A stretch of DNA of 64,000 nt from Amycolatopsis alba DSM 44262 (GCF_000384215.1 NZ_KB913032.1:6471605-6535604); one strand, 5' to 3'. Shown: positions 33,306 through 44,903, numbered from the stretch's first letter. Notes: a model not told the origin generated them from the sequence alone. Made by a program: numbers and translations.

Positions 33306-33950
33306 TCAGGACGCGGTCGCCTTGACGAACAGGTCCGCGAGTTCCCGTCCGTACCGCTCAAGGTCCAGCTTCGGGTCCGCCGCGAACTTCGCGGCCACCC
33401 CGTCGATGGCCTGCGCGATCGACAGCGCCATCACGTCGGCCGCGAAGTCGCCGAAAGCGCCTTCGTGCTGCCCCTGCTTCAGCTGGCGTTCGAGCCGCCC
33501 GGTCCGGAACTCCTCGACCATCGGCGCCGACATGAACCAGCCCTCGGCGTCCGAGCCGCTCGAAGCCATCTCGACCATGACCCGCACCAGTTCCGGGTAC
33601 GAGCCGAGGAACGCGATCTCCGACTCGATGTAACCGCGCAGGAGCCCCGCCCGGTCGGTCGTGCCCTGGATCCGCTCCTCGAGGAACTTGTCCTTCATCC
33701 CGGTCGCGGTGGTGACCACGGCCTGCATCAGGCCGGCCTTGTTGGTGAAGTGATACGAGATGATCCGGGTGCTGGACAGCCCAGCCCGCTCCTTGATCTT
33801 CGCGAACGACGTCTTGTGGTAGCCGAGTTCGGAGATCGTCGCGATCGTGGCTCCGACGATCTGGGCCCGCCGCGCGGCTTCGGTGACTGACAGCCCCAGC
33901 TCCGCCTGGACCTCTTGCATGGCGCTTTGCGTGGAGGGAGTTACTTGCAT
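33306..33950 (-). CDS. TetR-family transcriptional regulator
   Basis: 214 aa. HTH: ATIATISELGYHKTSFAKIK then ERAGLSSTRIISYHF. The C-terminal domain is of generic type with GAFGDFAADVMALSIAQAID. Start ATG 33950 (MQVTPSTQSAMQE), with a possible later start at 33920. It may be expressed from a leaderless or very short-leader mRNA. The target gene is not evident; it is divergent from the second MerR gene. Confidence 0.85.
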   Translation of the reverse strand: MQVTPSTQSAMQEVQAELGLSVTEAARRAQIVGATIATISELGYHKTSFAKIKERAGLSSTRIISYHFTNKAGLMQAVVTTATGMKDKFLEERIQGTTDRAGLLRGYIESEIAFLGSYPELVRVMVEMASSGSDAEGWFMSAPMVEEFRTGRLERQLKQGQHEGAFGDFAADVMALSIAQAIDGVAAKFAADPKLDLERYGRELADLFVKATAS

Positions 33951-33978
33951 GAGTAAAAAATAACACGGCTGAGTAAAA
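33951..33978. promoter_or_regulatory. Direct repeat GAGTAAAA before TetR gene
   Basis: GAGTAAAA occurs at 33951-33958 and 33971-33978, 20 bp apart, in an AT-rich stretch next to the TetR ATG. It is a likely promoter/autoregulatory site. Confidence 0.5.
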
Positions 33979-34215
33979 GTGGCAAATGCGGCCGAACGGG
34001 GGAGTGCGCGCGGCAAGCCTCAAGAAGAGCTTGAGGTCGACCGCGCGTCGCGTTGACCGCTTTGCCGGACGCGCTTACCGTCAATGGAGGTAAATCGCCA
34101 AGGTGTGATTCGGATGTCTGGGGCATCCGTCTTGACGATGGACTCCGGTGCGGACTCACGTGGGTCCGCGCGGCTTTGTTCGCCGGCCGCCAGGTCGGGC
34201 GAGGGGAGGCATGGC

Positions 34216-34797
34216 GTGGTCGAGGCTGGTAGCCCTCAAGAGCCGCTCGTTCCAATCGCTGACGGCGAGCAGGGCGAGCTGTTCCCCGACTCTTCCCTTC
34301 CGGATGAACTCGTCGGCTACCGCGGTCCCGCCGCCTGCCAGATCGCCGGGATCACGTACCGGCAGCTCGACTACTGGGCCCGCACGAAGCTGGTCGCGCC
34401 GAGCATCCGCACGGCGCACGGTTCCGGTTCGCAGCGGCTCTACTCGTTCAAGGACATCCTCGTCCTGAAGGTCGTCAAGCGGCTGCTGGACACCGGTGTC
34501 TCCCTGCAGAACATCCGCGTCGCCGTCGACCACCTGCGGCTGCGCGGCGTCCGCGATCTCGCCAGGGTCACCCTGTTCTCCGACGGCACCACCGTCTACG
34601 AGTGCACCTCGCCCGAAGAGATCGTCGATTTACTCCAGGGCGGGCAGGGCGTTTTCGGGATCGCCGTCAGCGGGGCCATGCAGGAGATCAGCGGCACCAT
34701 CCACGAGTTCCAGGCCGAGCGGGCCGACGGCGGCGTGATCGAAACCGTCACGCCCGACGAGCTCACGCAGCGCCGTAACGCCCGTCGTACCGGCTGA
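34216..34797 (+). CDS. MerR-family regulator, Rv1830-like
   Basis: 193 aa from GTG 34216, which has GAGGGGAGG 6 nt upstream; the frame is open to ATG 34084, giving up to 237 aa. HTH: CQIAGITYRQLDYWARTKLV then APSIRTAHGSGSQRLYSFKD and LKVVKRLLDTGVSLQNIRVA. Function in mycobacteria: growth-related MerR regulator next to gcvB. Its order (after the DUF151 gene, before gcvP) matches M. tuberculosis. Confidence 0.85.
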   Translation: MVEAGSPQEPLVPIADGEQGELFPDSSLPDELVGYRGPAACQIAGITYRQLDYWARTKLVAPSIRTAHGSGSQRLYSFKDILVLKVVKRLLDTGVSLQNIRVAVDHLRLRGVRDLARVTLFSDGTTVYECTSPEEIVDLLQGGQGVFGIAVSGAMQEISGTIHEFQAERADGGVIETVTPDELTQRRNARRTG

Positions 34798-34848
34798 TCA
34801 CGAAGCCGCGCGAGCGGCAGGGTAGGCTCACTCACGCGGTCGACGAAT

Positions 34849-35064
34849 CCGCGCGGGAGAGACCGAGTCGATAACCGTTGAGCTCGGCGCCGAAGGAGCA
34901 AGTCCTCCCCGGAACCTCTCAGGCACCCTGGACCGCGCGGAAGAGACGCCTCTGGAAAGTGGTTCGCCAGGTCACAGCCTGGCGGCCCCGCCGACGGTGC
35001 AAGCCCGGCTCAACACTCGGGCGAAACTCTCAGGCGCCCCCACGGGGGTACGGACAGAGTGGGG
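34849..35064 (+). promoter_or_regulatory. Tandem glycine riboswitch
   Basis: Two gcvT-type aptamers. The first has GAAGGAGCAAGTCCTCCCCG and AACCTCTCAGGCACC (34892-34926) followed by AAGAGACGCCTCTGGAAAG. The second has GACGGTGCAAGCCC and GAAACTCTCAGGCGCCCCCA with ACGGACAGAGTGGGG. GGTGCAAG/GGAGCAAG and CTCAGGC are the conserved glycine-binding cores. It should turn on gcvP when glycine is plentiful. Confidence 0.93.
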
Positions 35065-35097
35065 AGGGCCAGGACAATCCGTCCCGGCCCCACCCCC
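35061..35097 (+). terminator. Expression-platform hairpin of the glycine riboswitch
   Basis: GGGCC-A-GGAC (35066-35075) pairs with GTCC-C-GGCCC (35081-35090), with outer GGGG/CCCC. It overlaps the 3' end of aptamer 2, so it may compete with it. It lies 20 bp before the gcvP ribosome site. Confidence 0.6.
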
Positions 35098-35116
35098 GCG
35101 TCTTGGGAGGTCCCCG

Positions 35117-37996
<2,880 letters not shown>

Positions 37997-38000
37997 GCCG

Positions 38001-38363
38001 TCAGCCGGGCATCTTGTCGAGAAAGCCCAGCACCTGCTTGATCCGGCCGTCCTCGACGGTGATGACGTCGAAGCCGATCGCCAGCGGCTCCTCCGCGCCC
38101 TCCGGGCCGAGATACCACTGGAACCGTGCGATGTCGTGATGCGCGTCGGGGGCCGCGGGCAGGCTGAACGTCAGGCCCGCGAACTGGGCCTGGGCGCCGG
38201 CGATGAAGCCGTCGACGCCGTCGTGGCCGGTGACGGCGCCGAGCGGGTCGGTGTAGGCGGCGTCTTCGGTGAACACTTCGGCGATGAGCCTGCGGCGCTT
38301 GTCCGCGTCGGTCTCGTTCCACACGGCGATGTACTGCTCGGCGACGCGCTGGATGTCCGACAT
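38001..38363 (-). CDS. SnoaL/NTF2-like protein
   Basis: 120 aa cone-fold protein: IQRVAEQYIAVWNETDADKR, LIAEVFTEDAAYTDP, VEDGRIKQVLGFLDKMPG. Family members act as small isomerases/hydrolases or binding proteins; key residues do not identify a reaction. AAAGAGGAGACACC precedes the ATG. It is divergent from the XRE regulator below and is its likely target. Confidence 0.85.
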   Translation of the reverse strand: MSDIQRVAEQYIAVWNETDADKRRRLIAEVFTEDAAYTDPLGAVTGHDGVDGFIAGAQAQFAGLTFSLPAAPDAHHDIARFQWYLGPEGAEEPLAIGFDVITVEDGRIKQVLGFLDKMPG

Positions 38364-38483
38364 GGTGTCTCCTCTTTCGTTGGCGGGTAACCGATGCCGC
38401 AACTCTGTCGGCCGAGGGTGGGTCTCGTCGATTACGCGTGAGGTAATGGCGGCCCGGCACCCGTGGTGCGTAGGTTCGTGATC

Positions 38484-39305
38484 GTGACGACCACACTGAC
38501 CGCGAGCCGCGCGGGCCGCCCCGTCGGCGAGCTCCTCCGGGAATGGCGCGATCGCCGCCGGATCAGCCAGCTCGACCTCGCCATCTCCGCGGAGATCTCC
38601 ACCCGGCATCTGAGCTTCGTGGAGACCGGCCGGTCCAAGCCCAGCCGCGACATGGTGCTGCGGCTCGGCGAACACCTGGAGGTGCCTTTGCGGGAACGCA
38701 ATCAGCTGCTCCTGGCGGCGGGCTACGCGCCCGCGTACCCCGAAAGCGGCCTCGGCGCCCCGGAGCTGGCGGCGGTCCGCAAGGCGGTCCGACAGCTGAT
38801 GACGAGTCACGAGCCCTATCCGGCCGCCGTCGTCGATCGCGGGTGGAACCTGGTCGACGCCAACGCGAGCGTGTCGATCATGACCGACCTGGTCTCGCCC
38901 GCGCTGATGGCGCCACCGGCCAACGTCCTCCGCCTGACCCTGCACCCGGCGGGGATGGCGCCGCATGTGCTGAACCTGGGGGAGTGGCGGGCCCACCTGC
39001 TCGGCAGGCTGCGGCGGCAGGTGACCCAGACGGCCGATCCGGCGCTGACCGAGCTCCTGGAGGAACTGGTCGCCTATCCGTGTGACGACCCCGTCCCGGA
39101 GGTGGAGGTCCCCGGCCCTGGCGACATCTTCGTCCCGCTGCGGCTGCGGCACGAGGGCGTGGATCTCACGTTCTTCAGCACGGTCTCGACGTTCGGGACG
39201 CCGCTGGACATCACGGTCGCCGAGCTTGTCATCGAGTCGTTCTTCCCGGCCGACACGGCCACGGCGGAGTACTTGCGCGCGTACGCCGGGCGCGGGATGG
39301 AATGA
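38484..39305 (+). CDS. XRE-family regulator with MmyB-like sensor domain
   Basis: 273 aa. Helix-turn-helix at the N-terminus (RISQLDLAISAEISTRHLSF then VETGRSKPSRDMVLRLGEHL). The rest matches the MmyB-type ligand-binding domain (PYPAAVVDRGWNLVDANASV, FFSTVSTFGTPLDITVAELV). GTG 38484 is chosen: TAGGTT (38471-38476) sits 7 nt before it, suggesting a leaderless mRNA; GTGs at 38463/38466 are alternatives. Confidence 0.87.
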   Translation: MTTTLTASRAGRPVGELLREWRDRRRISQLDLAISAEISTRHLSFVETGRSKPSRDMVLRLGEHLEVPLRERNQLLLAAGYAPAYPESGLGAPELAAVRKAVRQLMTSHEPYPAAVVDRGWNLVDANASVSIMTDLVSPALMAPPANVLRLTLHPAGMAPHVLNLGEWRAHLLGRLRRQVTQTADPALTELLEELVAYPCDDPVPEVEVPGPGDIFVPLRLRHEGVDLTFFSTVSTFGTPLDITVAELVIESFFPADTATAEYLRAYAGRGME

Positions 39306-39351
39306 TGCCGGTCAAGAAGCCCTGCCACAGACCAGTGAGGATTCCTCTTCC

Positions 39352-40179
39352 ATGGCCGTGCCTTCCGTCGTCCTGAACAACGAGGTAGCCATCCCCCAAC
39401 TCGGTTTCGGCGTCTGGCAAGTACCCGCGGGCGATACGGCCAGGGTCGTCCGGACCGCCATCGAGGCCGGGTACCGCAGCATCGACACCGCCGCGTCGTA
39501 CCGGAACGAAGCCGGTGTCGGCGAAGCGATCCGCTCGGCGGGCGTGCCCCGCGAGGACCTGTTCATCACCACGAAGCTGCCGAACCCCGCCCACGGCTAC
39601 GACGAAGCCCTCCGGGCGTTCGACGCGAGCCTCGCGGAGCTCGGCTTGGACCGTGTCGACCTGTACCTGATCCACTGGCCGATGCCGACCCGCGGGAAGT
39701 ACGTCGAAACCTGGCGGGCACTGGAAAAGCTCTACGTGGACGGCCGGACGCGAGCCATCGGGGTGTCGAACTTCCACGTCCCGCACCTGCGGCGGCTGTT
39801 CGACGAAACCGGGATCGTGCCCGCGGTCAACCAGGTCGAGCTGCATCCCCGGCTCCAGCAGCAGGCGCTGCGGGAGTTTCACGCCGAGCACGGCGTCGTC
39901 ACCGAGGCGTGGAGCCCGCTGGCGCAGGGATCGCTGCTCGCGGATCCGACGCTGACCGCGCTCGCGGCCAAATACGGCAAGAGCCCGGCCCAGCTGGTGC
40001 TGCGCTGGCATCTGCAGCTCGGCACGGTGGCCATCCCGAAATCCGTGACCCCGTCCCGGATCCGCGAGAACCTCGACGTCTTCGACTTCGAACTGGCCGA
40101 AGACGATCTCGCGGCTCTCGCCGAGTTCGACGACGGCACCCGCACCGGCCCCGACCCGGACACCTTCGACCTGATCTAG
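39352..40179 (+). CDS. Aldo/keto reductase
   Basis: 275 aa, of the 2,5-diketo-gluconate reductase/AKR5 type. IPQLGFGVWQVPAGD start; catalytic tetrad in YRSIDTAASYRNEAGVGEAI (Asp, Tyr), TTKLPNP (Lys) and LYLIHWPMP (His). NADPH loop IPKSVTPSRIRENL. Closely follows the XRE gene (46 bp) but probably independent. Physiological carbonyl substrate unknown. Confidence 0.92.
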   Translation: MAVPSVVLNNEVAIPQLGFGVWQVPAGDTARVVRTAIEAGYRSIDTAASYRNEAGVGEAIRSAGVPREDLFITTKLPNPAHGYDEALRAFDASLAELGLDRVDLYLIHWPMPTRGKYVETWRALEKLYVDGRTRAIGVSNFHVPHLRRLFDETGIVPAVNQVELHPRLQQQALREFHAEHGVVTEAWSPLAQGSLLADPTLTALAAKYGKSPAQLVLRWHLQLGTVAIPKSVTPSRIRENLDVFDFELAEDDLAALAEFDDGTRTGPDPDTFDLI

Positions 40180-40199
40180 CGCCTGACAAGTGGCAAGTC

Positions 40200-40330
40200 C
40201 GTGAAGGCCTCCTTGAGGGTCGAGTGTTTGCTTACCCATTGGTGCGGTTGGCGGTCGGGTGTGGAGGTTTTGGGACGTTGAACGTCCTGGATCTTCCACG
40301 CTCGGTCTCGTTGATGAGGGATTTGGGATA
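40200..40330. repeat. Degraded hairpins with GGACGTTGAACGTCC core
   Basis: GTGAAGGCCTCCTTGAGGG (40201-40219) is a half copy of the 40.6-kb palindrome. GGACGTTGAACGTCC (40273-40287) is a 15-bp palindrome inside a decayed larger stem. No gene in 40180-40665. Confidence 0.65.
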
Positions 40331-40410
40331 GTGAACGTCTCAATCCTTCACAGGTGGGTTCTGTTTCGTCTTGGTGCCGGGCGGGGCTTGTGCTGGGCGG
40401 CGGTGTGGTC

Positions 40411-40457
40411 GACGGGGGAGGATTCCGGCCGTTGAACGTCCGGAATCCTCCCCCGTC
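40411..40457. repeat. Perfect 18-bp-arm hairpin, GTTGAACGT loop
   Basis: GACGGGGGAGGATTCCGG (40411-40428) pairs perfectly with 40440-40457; loop CCGTTGAACGT. Confidence 0.8.
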
Positions 40458-40475
40458 AGGTTCATGGCAGGCACG

Positions 40476-40534
40476 ACCTTGATCAACGGAGGATCGGGGA
40501 CGTTGAGCGTTCCGAATCTTCCGTTGATCAAGGT
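40476..40534. repeat. Long hairpin with 15-bp perfect outer arms
   Basis: ACCTTGATCAACGGA (40476-40490) pairs perfectly with 40520-40534. The centre carries GGGGACGTTGAGCGTTCC, again the shared core. Confidence 0.75.
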
Positions 40535-40594
40535 CTGTGACCGGAATACACCCGCGCAACTACCACCCTCGCGCAGGTCAGGCATAGGTGAACA

Positions 40595-40653
40595 AAGTCC
40601 GTGAAGGCCTCCTTGAGGGACTCAGAGTCCCTCAAGGAGGCCTTCACGGACTT
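40595..40653. repeat. 59-bp perfect palindrome (29-bp arms)
   Basis: The arm 40595-40623 (starting AAGTCCGTGAAGGCCTCC) is fully complementary to 40625-40653 around a single A. It sits 12 bp from the stop of the minus-strand gene and may terminate it. Single arms recur at 33.2, 40.2 and 50.8 kb. Confidence 0.9.
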
Positions 40654-40665
40654 GCCGTGGGAAAC

Positions 40666-41352
40666 TCAGGTGGCCTTGATGCCCGCGGCCGCGAAGTCGG
40701 CCTGCTGGGCGGGCTGCTGCAGGAACTGGCGGAACGTCTGCGAGGCGCGCATCTGGACCTCGTCGATGCTCTTGCCGGCGAGCCCGACGAGCGGGTAGTC
40801 GGCCGAACGCGCCGTCGCGACCGACTGGGCGGGCGAACCGACCAGTTCGGGCTTGGCGGTGTTCAGTTCGGTCACCCAGTACGACGACTCGGGGATCCAG
40901 GCGGCGGGGAGGCCGCCGATGGCGTCCAGGTTCGTCCGGCCGACGAGACCGTCGAGCACGGCGGCCGAGGCCAGCGCGTCGACCTGGATGACCACGCAGT
41001 GGTCGCGGACCACGGTCGCGGCGTTGTTCCACCGCTCGGCCGCCGCGCGGACCGGCTTCTCGATGCTGGGGGTGACGACGACCCGCATCGAGGTGTCGCC
41101 GGCGACACAGGCCTTGGCCTGGGCTTCGGCGCGGGTGCTCAGCTCGCCGTCCGCCCAGTTCCAGCCGAATACGCCGATCGCGATCAGGGCCACCAGGACC
41201 ACGGCGGCGATAGGCCACTTGGCGACCTTGCGCCGCGGGGCCTTCTTCCCGACGATCCGGTGTGAACCTGTCGCCTCACCGCGCCCCTCATACCGCTTCG
41301 GCGGGTCGAGGGGATGCGGCACCGGCTCCTCGGCCACGCTGTGTCGCCCCAT
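40666..41352 (-). CDS. Membrane-anchored extracytoplasmic protein, binding-protein-like
   Basis: 228 aa. Cytosolic charged N-terminus (about 45 residues), one TM helix (KWPIAAVVLVALIAIGVFGW), then an extracytoplasmic domain. The domain resembles part of a type 2 solute-binding fold: MRVVVTPSIEKPVRAAAERW, VVIQVDALASAAVLDGL, AAWIPESSYWVTEL. The length is half of a usual binding protein. ATG 41352 is preferred over the ATG at 41394. No transporter genes nearby. Role unknown. Confidence 0.7.
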   Translation of the reverse strand: MGRHSVAEEPVPHPLDPPKRYEGRGEATGSHRIVGKKAPRRKVAKWPIAAVVLVALIAIGVFGWNWADGELSTRAEAQAKACVAGDTSMRVVVTPSIEKPVRAAAERWNNAATVVRDHCVVIQVDALASAAVLDGLVGRTNLDAIGGLPAAWIPESSYWVTELNTAKPELVGSPAQSVATARSADYPLVGLAGKSIDEVQMRASQTFRQFLQQPAQQADFAAAGIKAT

Positions 41353-41445
41353 CGTTGTCCTTTCGAAACGTGCGCGCTCGCGCTGCGTATGCAATCAAAC
41401 CGTTATCACTCTAACAGGGGAAGGTGTTACGGGGAATGCGACGAC

Positions 41446-42357
41446 TCACAGTTGTTTTTCGCGTGTCGCGGGCACCTTCTTTAACTCCGCCAGAAGCTGT
41501 TGGCAATGCGCTATCAGGTGCTCACGCAGCGGCGCGGCCCGGCGGGCGAAACCGGCCTGCGCTCGGGCGTACTCGGCCCGGCCTTCCGGGGTCTCGATCG
41601 GCACGGGCGAGTACCCGAACGACTCCAGATCGTACGGGCTGGCCCGCATGTCCAGCTCACGGACGTCCGCGGCCAGCTCGAAGCAGTCCCCGACCAGCTC
41701 GGCGGGGACGAACGGGTCGAGTTTGTACGCCCACTTGAACAAGTCCATGTTGGCGTGGAGGCAGCCCGGCTGCTCGAACTCGATCTGGTTCTCCCGCGCC
41801 GGCCGCAGCGTGTTGCGCGGCCGGGCGGGCTCGGTGAAGAACCGAAAAGCGTCGAAATGTCCGCACCGGATCTCGAGCGACTCGACGACGTCGTCCGTTC
41901 CGGTCGAACCGAGCCGGAGCGGAAGTTGTGAGTGACGAACCTCATCCGCCGATTCCCGGTAAACCATTGCCCATTCATGAAGGCCGAAACAACTGAGTCT
42001 CGGTGCGCGGGACGCGGTCGCGGAAAGCAGTTCGAGGACGAATTCGGCGGTCCTGGCCCGGCCCTCGGTGAAGCCCGCCGGATCCAGCATCACGCCGTCC
42101 GGCGTCTCGACGTAGCCCTTCCGCTCCAGGAACCGGTGCGCGGACCGGCCTTCGAGCGCCACGCCCGGCCCCGGTTGCCAGCGTTCGACGTGCCCCGGCC
42201 GGTGCGAGTAGTAGGTGAAGAGGAAGTCGAGCACCGGATGCTTCTCGCCCCGCGAACGGCGGCGCTGGTGCGGGATCGTCCAGCGCCGCATCCGCGTGAC
42301 GTGGTCGTCCTCCCGAGCCCGCCAGACGGGCTCGGGAAGCACGATCGGTCCGGTCAT
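41446..42357 (-). CDS. Conserved actinobacterial protein (often labelled 3-methyladenine DNA glycosylase)
   Basis: 303 aa, cytosolic. Conserved-looking blocks: HPVLDFLFTYYSHRPGHVER, LSCFGLHEWAMVYR, CLHANMDLFKWAYKLDPFVP. Database entries often call this family 3-methyladenine DNA glycosylase, but I see no AlkA or AAG catalytic motif, so the label is doubtful. The ATG overlaps the stop of the upstream CNNM gene by 4 bp, so it is third in that operon. Confidence 0.7.
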   Translation of the reverse strand: MTGPIVLPEPVWRAREDDHVTRMRRWTIPHQRRRSRGEKHPVLDFLFTYYSHRPGHVERWQPGPGVALEGRSAHRFLERKGYVETPDGVMLDPAGFTEGRARTAEFVLELLSATASRAPRLSCFGLHEWAMVYRESADEVRHSQLPLRLGSTGTDDVVESLEIRCGHFDAFRFFTEPARPRNTLRPARENQIEFEQPGCLHANMDLFKWAYKLDPFVPAELVGDCFELAADVRELDMRASPYDLESFGYSPVPIETPEGRAEYARAQAGFARRAAPLREHLIAHCQQLLAELKKVPATREKQL

Positions 42358-43397
42358 GACATGACGTGGGTGCCGTCGCGGACGGTTCCCACGTATTCCT
42401 CTACGAGGTCCTCCAGCGCGACGACGCCGACAGCGGCCCCCGCCGGGCTCAGCGCCCGCGCGAGATGACTGCCTTCCTTGCGCATCGCCGACAACGCCTC
42501 GTCCAGCCGGGCGTCGGCGTGCAGTTCGGTCAGCGCCCGTGTCTTGTCCGACGGCACCACGGTCGTCGGGTCCTCGCCCACGAGGTCGAGGATGTCCTTG
42601 ACGTGGATGTAGCCGGTCAGCGTTCCGTCGTCGGTGCACACCGGGAAGCGGGAGAACCCGGTCGAGGACACCGCGCGCTCGACGTCGCCCAGCGTGGGGG
42701 AGCAGGGCAGCGTGGTCAGCTGCGCCGTCGGGACCAGGACGTCGGCCACCGTCTTCTCCACCGACGACAGCGTTTTGCTGAGCCGCTGGTGCTCGGAGTG
42801 CTCCAGCAGCCCTTCGCGCCGCGACTCGCTGAGCAGCTCGGCGAGTTCGTCGGAGGTGTACGCGGTTTCGAGCTCGTCCTTCGGCTCGACCTTGAACAAC
42901 CGCAGCAGCGAGTTCGCCACGAAGTTCAGCAGCCAGATGAACGGGTTGGCGACCTTCACCCAGGCCACGTGCACCGGGACCAGCCACAACGCCAGCCGCT
43001 CCGGCTCGGCGATCGCGAGGTTCTTCGGCACCATTTCGCCGATGAGGACGTGCAGGATGGTGATGAACGCCAGCGCGATCGCGAACGAGATCGGATGCAG
43101 CAGGACGTCGGGGATCCCGAGCAGTTCGAAGAACCCGGCCAGCTGATGCGCGATGGCCGGCTCGCCGAGCCGTCCCAGCAGCAGCGAGCAGATCGTGATG
43201 CCGAGCTGCGCGCCCGCGAGCATCAGCGAGACGTTCCTGCTCGCGTTGATCACGATCCTGGCGCGGGTCTTACCCTGCTCCAGCAACGCTTCCAGCCTGT
43301 CGCGACGCGACGAGATCAGCGCGAACTCGGCGCCGACGAAGAACGCGTTGGCCAGCAGCAGGACCACGACGAGGAAGATGTAGAACCAGTCGCTCAT
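42354..43397 (-). CDS. CNNM/CorC-family membrane protein (short form)
   Basis: 347 aa. DUF21 membrane domain (three to four helices; NAFFVGAEFALISSRRDRLE and HVLIGEMVPKNLAIAEPERL), then a CBS pair (ADVLVPTAQLTTLPCSPTLG, GYIHVKDILDLV). The C-terminal CorC_HlyC domain of longer members is absent. Thought to act in Mg2+/divalent-ion transport or sensing. It overlaps the long paralogue by 4 bp. Confidence 0.88.
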   Translation of the reverse strand: MSDWFYIFLVVVLLLANAFFVGAEFALISSRRDRLEALLEQGKTRARIVINASRNVSLMLAGAQLGITICSLLLGRLGEPAIAHQLAGFFELLGIPDVLLHPISFAIALAFITILHVLIGEMVPKNLAIAEPERLALWLVPVHVAWVKVANPFIWLLNFVANSLLRLFKVEPKDELETAYTSDELAELLSESRREGLLEHSEHQRLSKTLSSVEKTVADVLVPTAQLTTLPCSPTLGDVERAVSSTGFSRFPVCTDDGTLTGYIHVKDILDLVGEDPTTVVPSDKTRALTELHADARLDEALSAMRKEGSHLARALSPAGAAVGVVALEDLVEEYVGTVRDGTHVMS

Positions 43398-44740
43398 CGG
43401 GCGGGCTCCTGCTCGGCGGGCACGGGGCTTTCACTGACCCGGCGTACTTCGACCTCGGCGATCCGCAGCCGGTCCATTTTGGTCACCGTGAGCCGCCAGC
43501 CGTCGAGATCGGTGGCGTCGCCGGGGGCGGGGATCCGGCCGAGCTGCTCGAGGATCAGCCCGGCGATGGTCTCGTAGTCGCCGTCGGGCATCCGGAACCC
43601 GGTCTCGTCGGTGACCTCGTCGGCACGGAGCTGTCCGGAGACGAGCCAGTTGTCTGCGCCGACCTGTTGGGAGGAAGGCGTTTCCCGCTCGTCGTGCTCG
43701 TCGCGGACGTCGCCGATGATCTCCTCGACGACGTCTTCGAGCGTGACCAGCCCGGCGGTGCCGCCGTATTCGTCGACGACGATCGCGAGCTGGAACCGGG
43801 AGTCGCGCAGCCGGTTGAGCAGCGAGTCGCCCGGCAGCGATTCGGGCACGGTCGGGATCGGCCGCATGACCGAACCGATCCGCACCGTGGCGCGCTGGGT
43901 GGCCGGGACGGTGAACGCCTGCTTGATGTGCACCGCGCCCTGCACGTCGTCGAGATCCTCGGTGTAGACCGGGAAACGCGAGAAGCCGGTGCGGCGCGAG
44001 ATCTCGATGAGGTCGGAGATCGTGTCGTCCACGGTCAGGGATTCGAGCTGGACGCGCGGGGTCATCAGCTCGTCGGCCGTCCGCTCGCCGAAGCGCAGCG
44101 ACTTGTCCAGCAATTCGGCCGTCGACGTGTCGAGCGTGCCGCTTTCGGCACTGGAGCGCACGATCGAGCCGAGTTCCTGCGGGGAACGGGCCGACCGCAA
44201 TTCCTCCTGCGGTTCGACGCCGAACTTGCGGACCAGGAAGTTGGCGCTGTTGTTCATCAGGGTGATGAGCCAGCGGAACAGCGACGAGAACCGCGAGTGA
44301 TACCCCGCGACAGCGCGCGCTGTCTGCAGCGGGCGGGCGATCGCGAGGTTCTTCGGCATCATTTCGCCGAGGATCATCGACAGCGATGTCGCCAGGATCA
44401 GCGCGACCGCCAGCGACACGCCGCTCGCGACGCCCTCGGAGAGGCCGATGGCGGTGAAGAGCGGGCGCAGCAAGTCGCCGATGACCGGTTCGGCGAGATA
44501 ACCGGTGATCAGGGTGGTGATCGTGATCGCCACCTGCGCGCCGGAGAGCTGGAACGAGAGGGTGCGGTGCGCCTTCTGCACGGTGTGCGCGCGCCGGTCG
44601 CCGACCTGGCGGACGTTCGCGTCGACCGTGCTGCGCTCGAGCGCGGTGAGCGAGAACTCAGCGGCGACGGCGAGGCCGGTACCCACGGTCAGCAGGAGGA
44701 ACAGGAGAATGCCGAGAACGGCGAACAGGATTTCCATCAT
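43394..44740 (-). CDS. CNNM/CorC-family membrane protein (long form)
   Basis: 448 aa. DUF21 domain (GTGLAVAAEFSLTALERSTV, LSMILGEMMPKNLAIARPLQ), CBS pair (ADELMTPRVQLESL; FQLAIVVDEYGGTAGLVTLE) and a C-terminal CorC_HlyC domain (WLVSGQLRADEVTDETGFRM). Starts MMEIL; the second ATG is equally possible. Two adjacent paralogues of different length also occur in mycobacteria (Rv1841c/Rv1842c), not far from gcvB, so synteny extends here. Confidence 0.9.
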   Translation of the reverse strand: MMEILFAVLGILLFLLLTVGTGLAVAAEFSLTALERSTVDANVRQVGDRRAHTVQKAHRTLSFQLSGAQVAITITTLITGYLAEPVIGDLLRPLFTAIGLSEGVASGVSLAVALILATSLSMILGEMMPKNLAIARPLQTARAVAGYHSRFSSLFRWLITLMNNSANFLVRKFGVEPQEELRSARSPQELGSIVRSSAESGTLDTSTAELLDKSLRFGERTADELMTPRVQLESLTVDDTISDLIEISRRTGFSRFPVYTEDLDDVQGAVHIKQAFTVPATQRATVRIGSVMRPIPTVPESLPGDSLLNRLRDSRFQLAIVVDEYGGTAGLVTLEDVVEEIIGDVRDEHDERETPSSQQVGADNWLVSGQLRADEVTDETGFRMPDGDYETIAGLILEQLGRIPAPGDATDLDGWRLTVTKMDRLRIAEVEVRRVSESPVPAEQEPAR

Positions 44741-44783
44741 TTCCTGCCGGCGGGGACGGGATCGGCAGGGAGGTCCATGGAAC

Positions 44784-44804
44784 AGCCGGGTGTGCCACCC
44801 GGCT
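44784..44804. terminator. Hairpin downstream of acnR-like gene
   Basis: AGCCGGGTG (44784-44792) pairs with CACCCGGCT (44796-44804) around 3 nt. GTCACC-A-GGTGAC (44812-44824) is a second dyad beside it; one of the two may belong to the CNNM operon promoter. Confidence 0.5.
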
Positions 44805-44903
44805 CGATACTGTCACCAGGTGACTGCGCGTCGCGCACGAAAAGAGTCACTCCTCAATCGGGATCAACAGACACCGCCGCTGTACTGCGGCGATAGGACA
44901 ATC

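Noticed and set aside
34997..35116. N-terminal extension of GcvP
   Set aside because: This stretch encodes the second glycine aptamer and expression platform; ATG 35117 has its own ribosome site and the normal GcvP N-terminus.
41446..42357. 3-methyladenine DNA glycosylase function
   Set aside because: The common label is not backed by any AlkA/AAG motif I can see; kept as a conserved protein.
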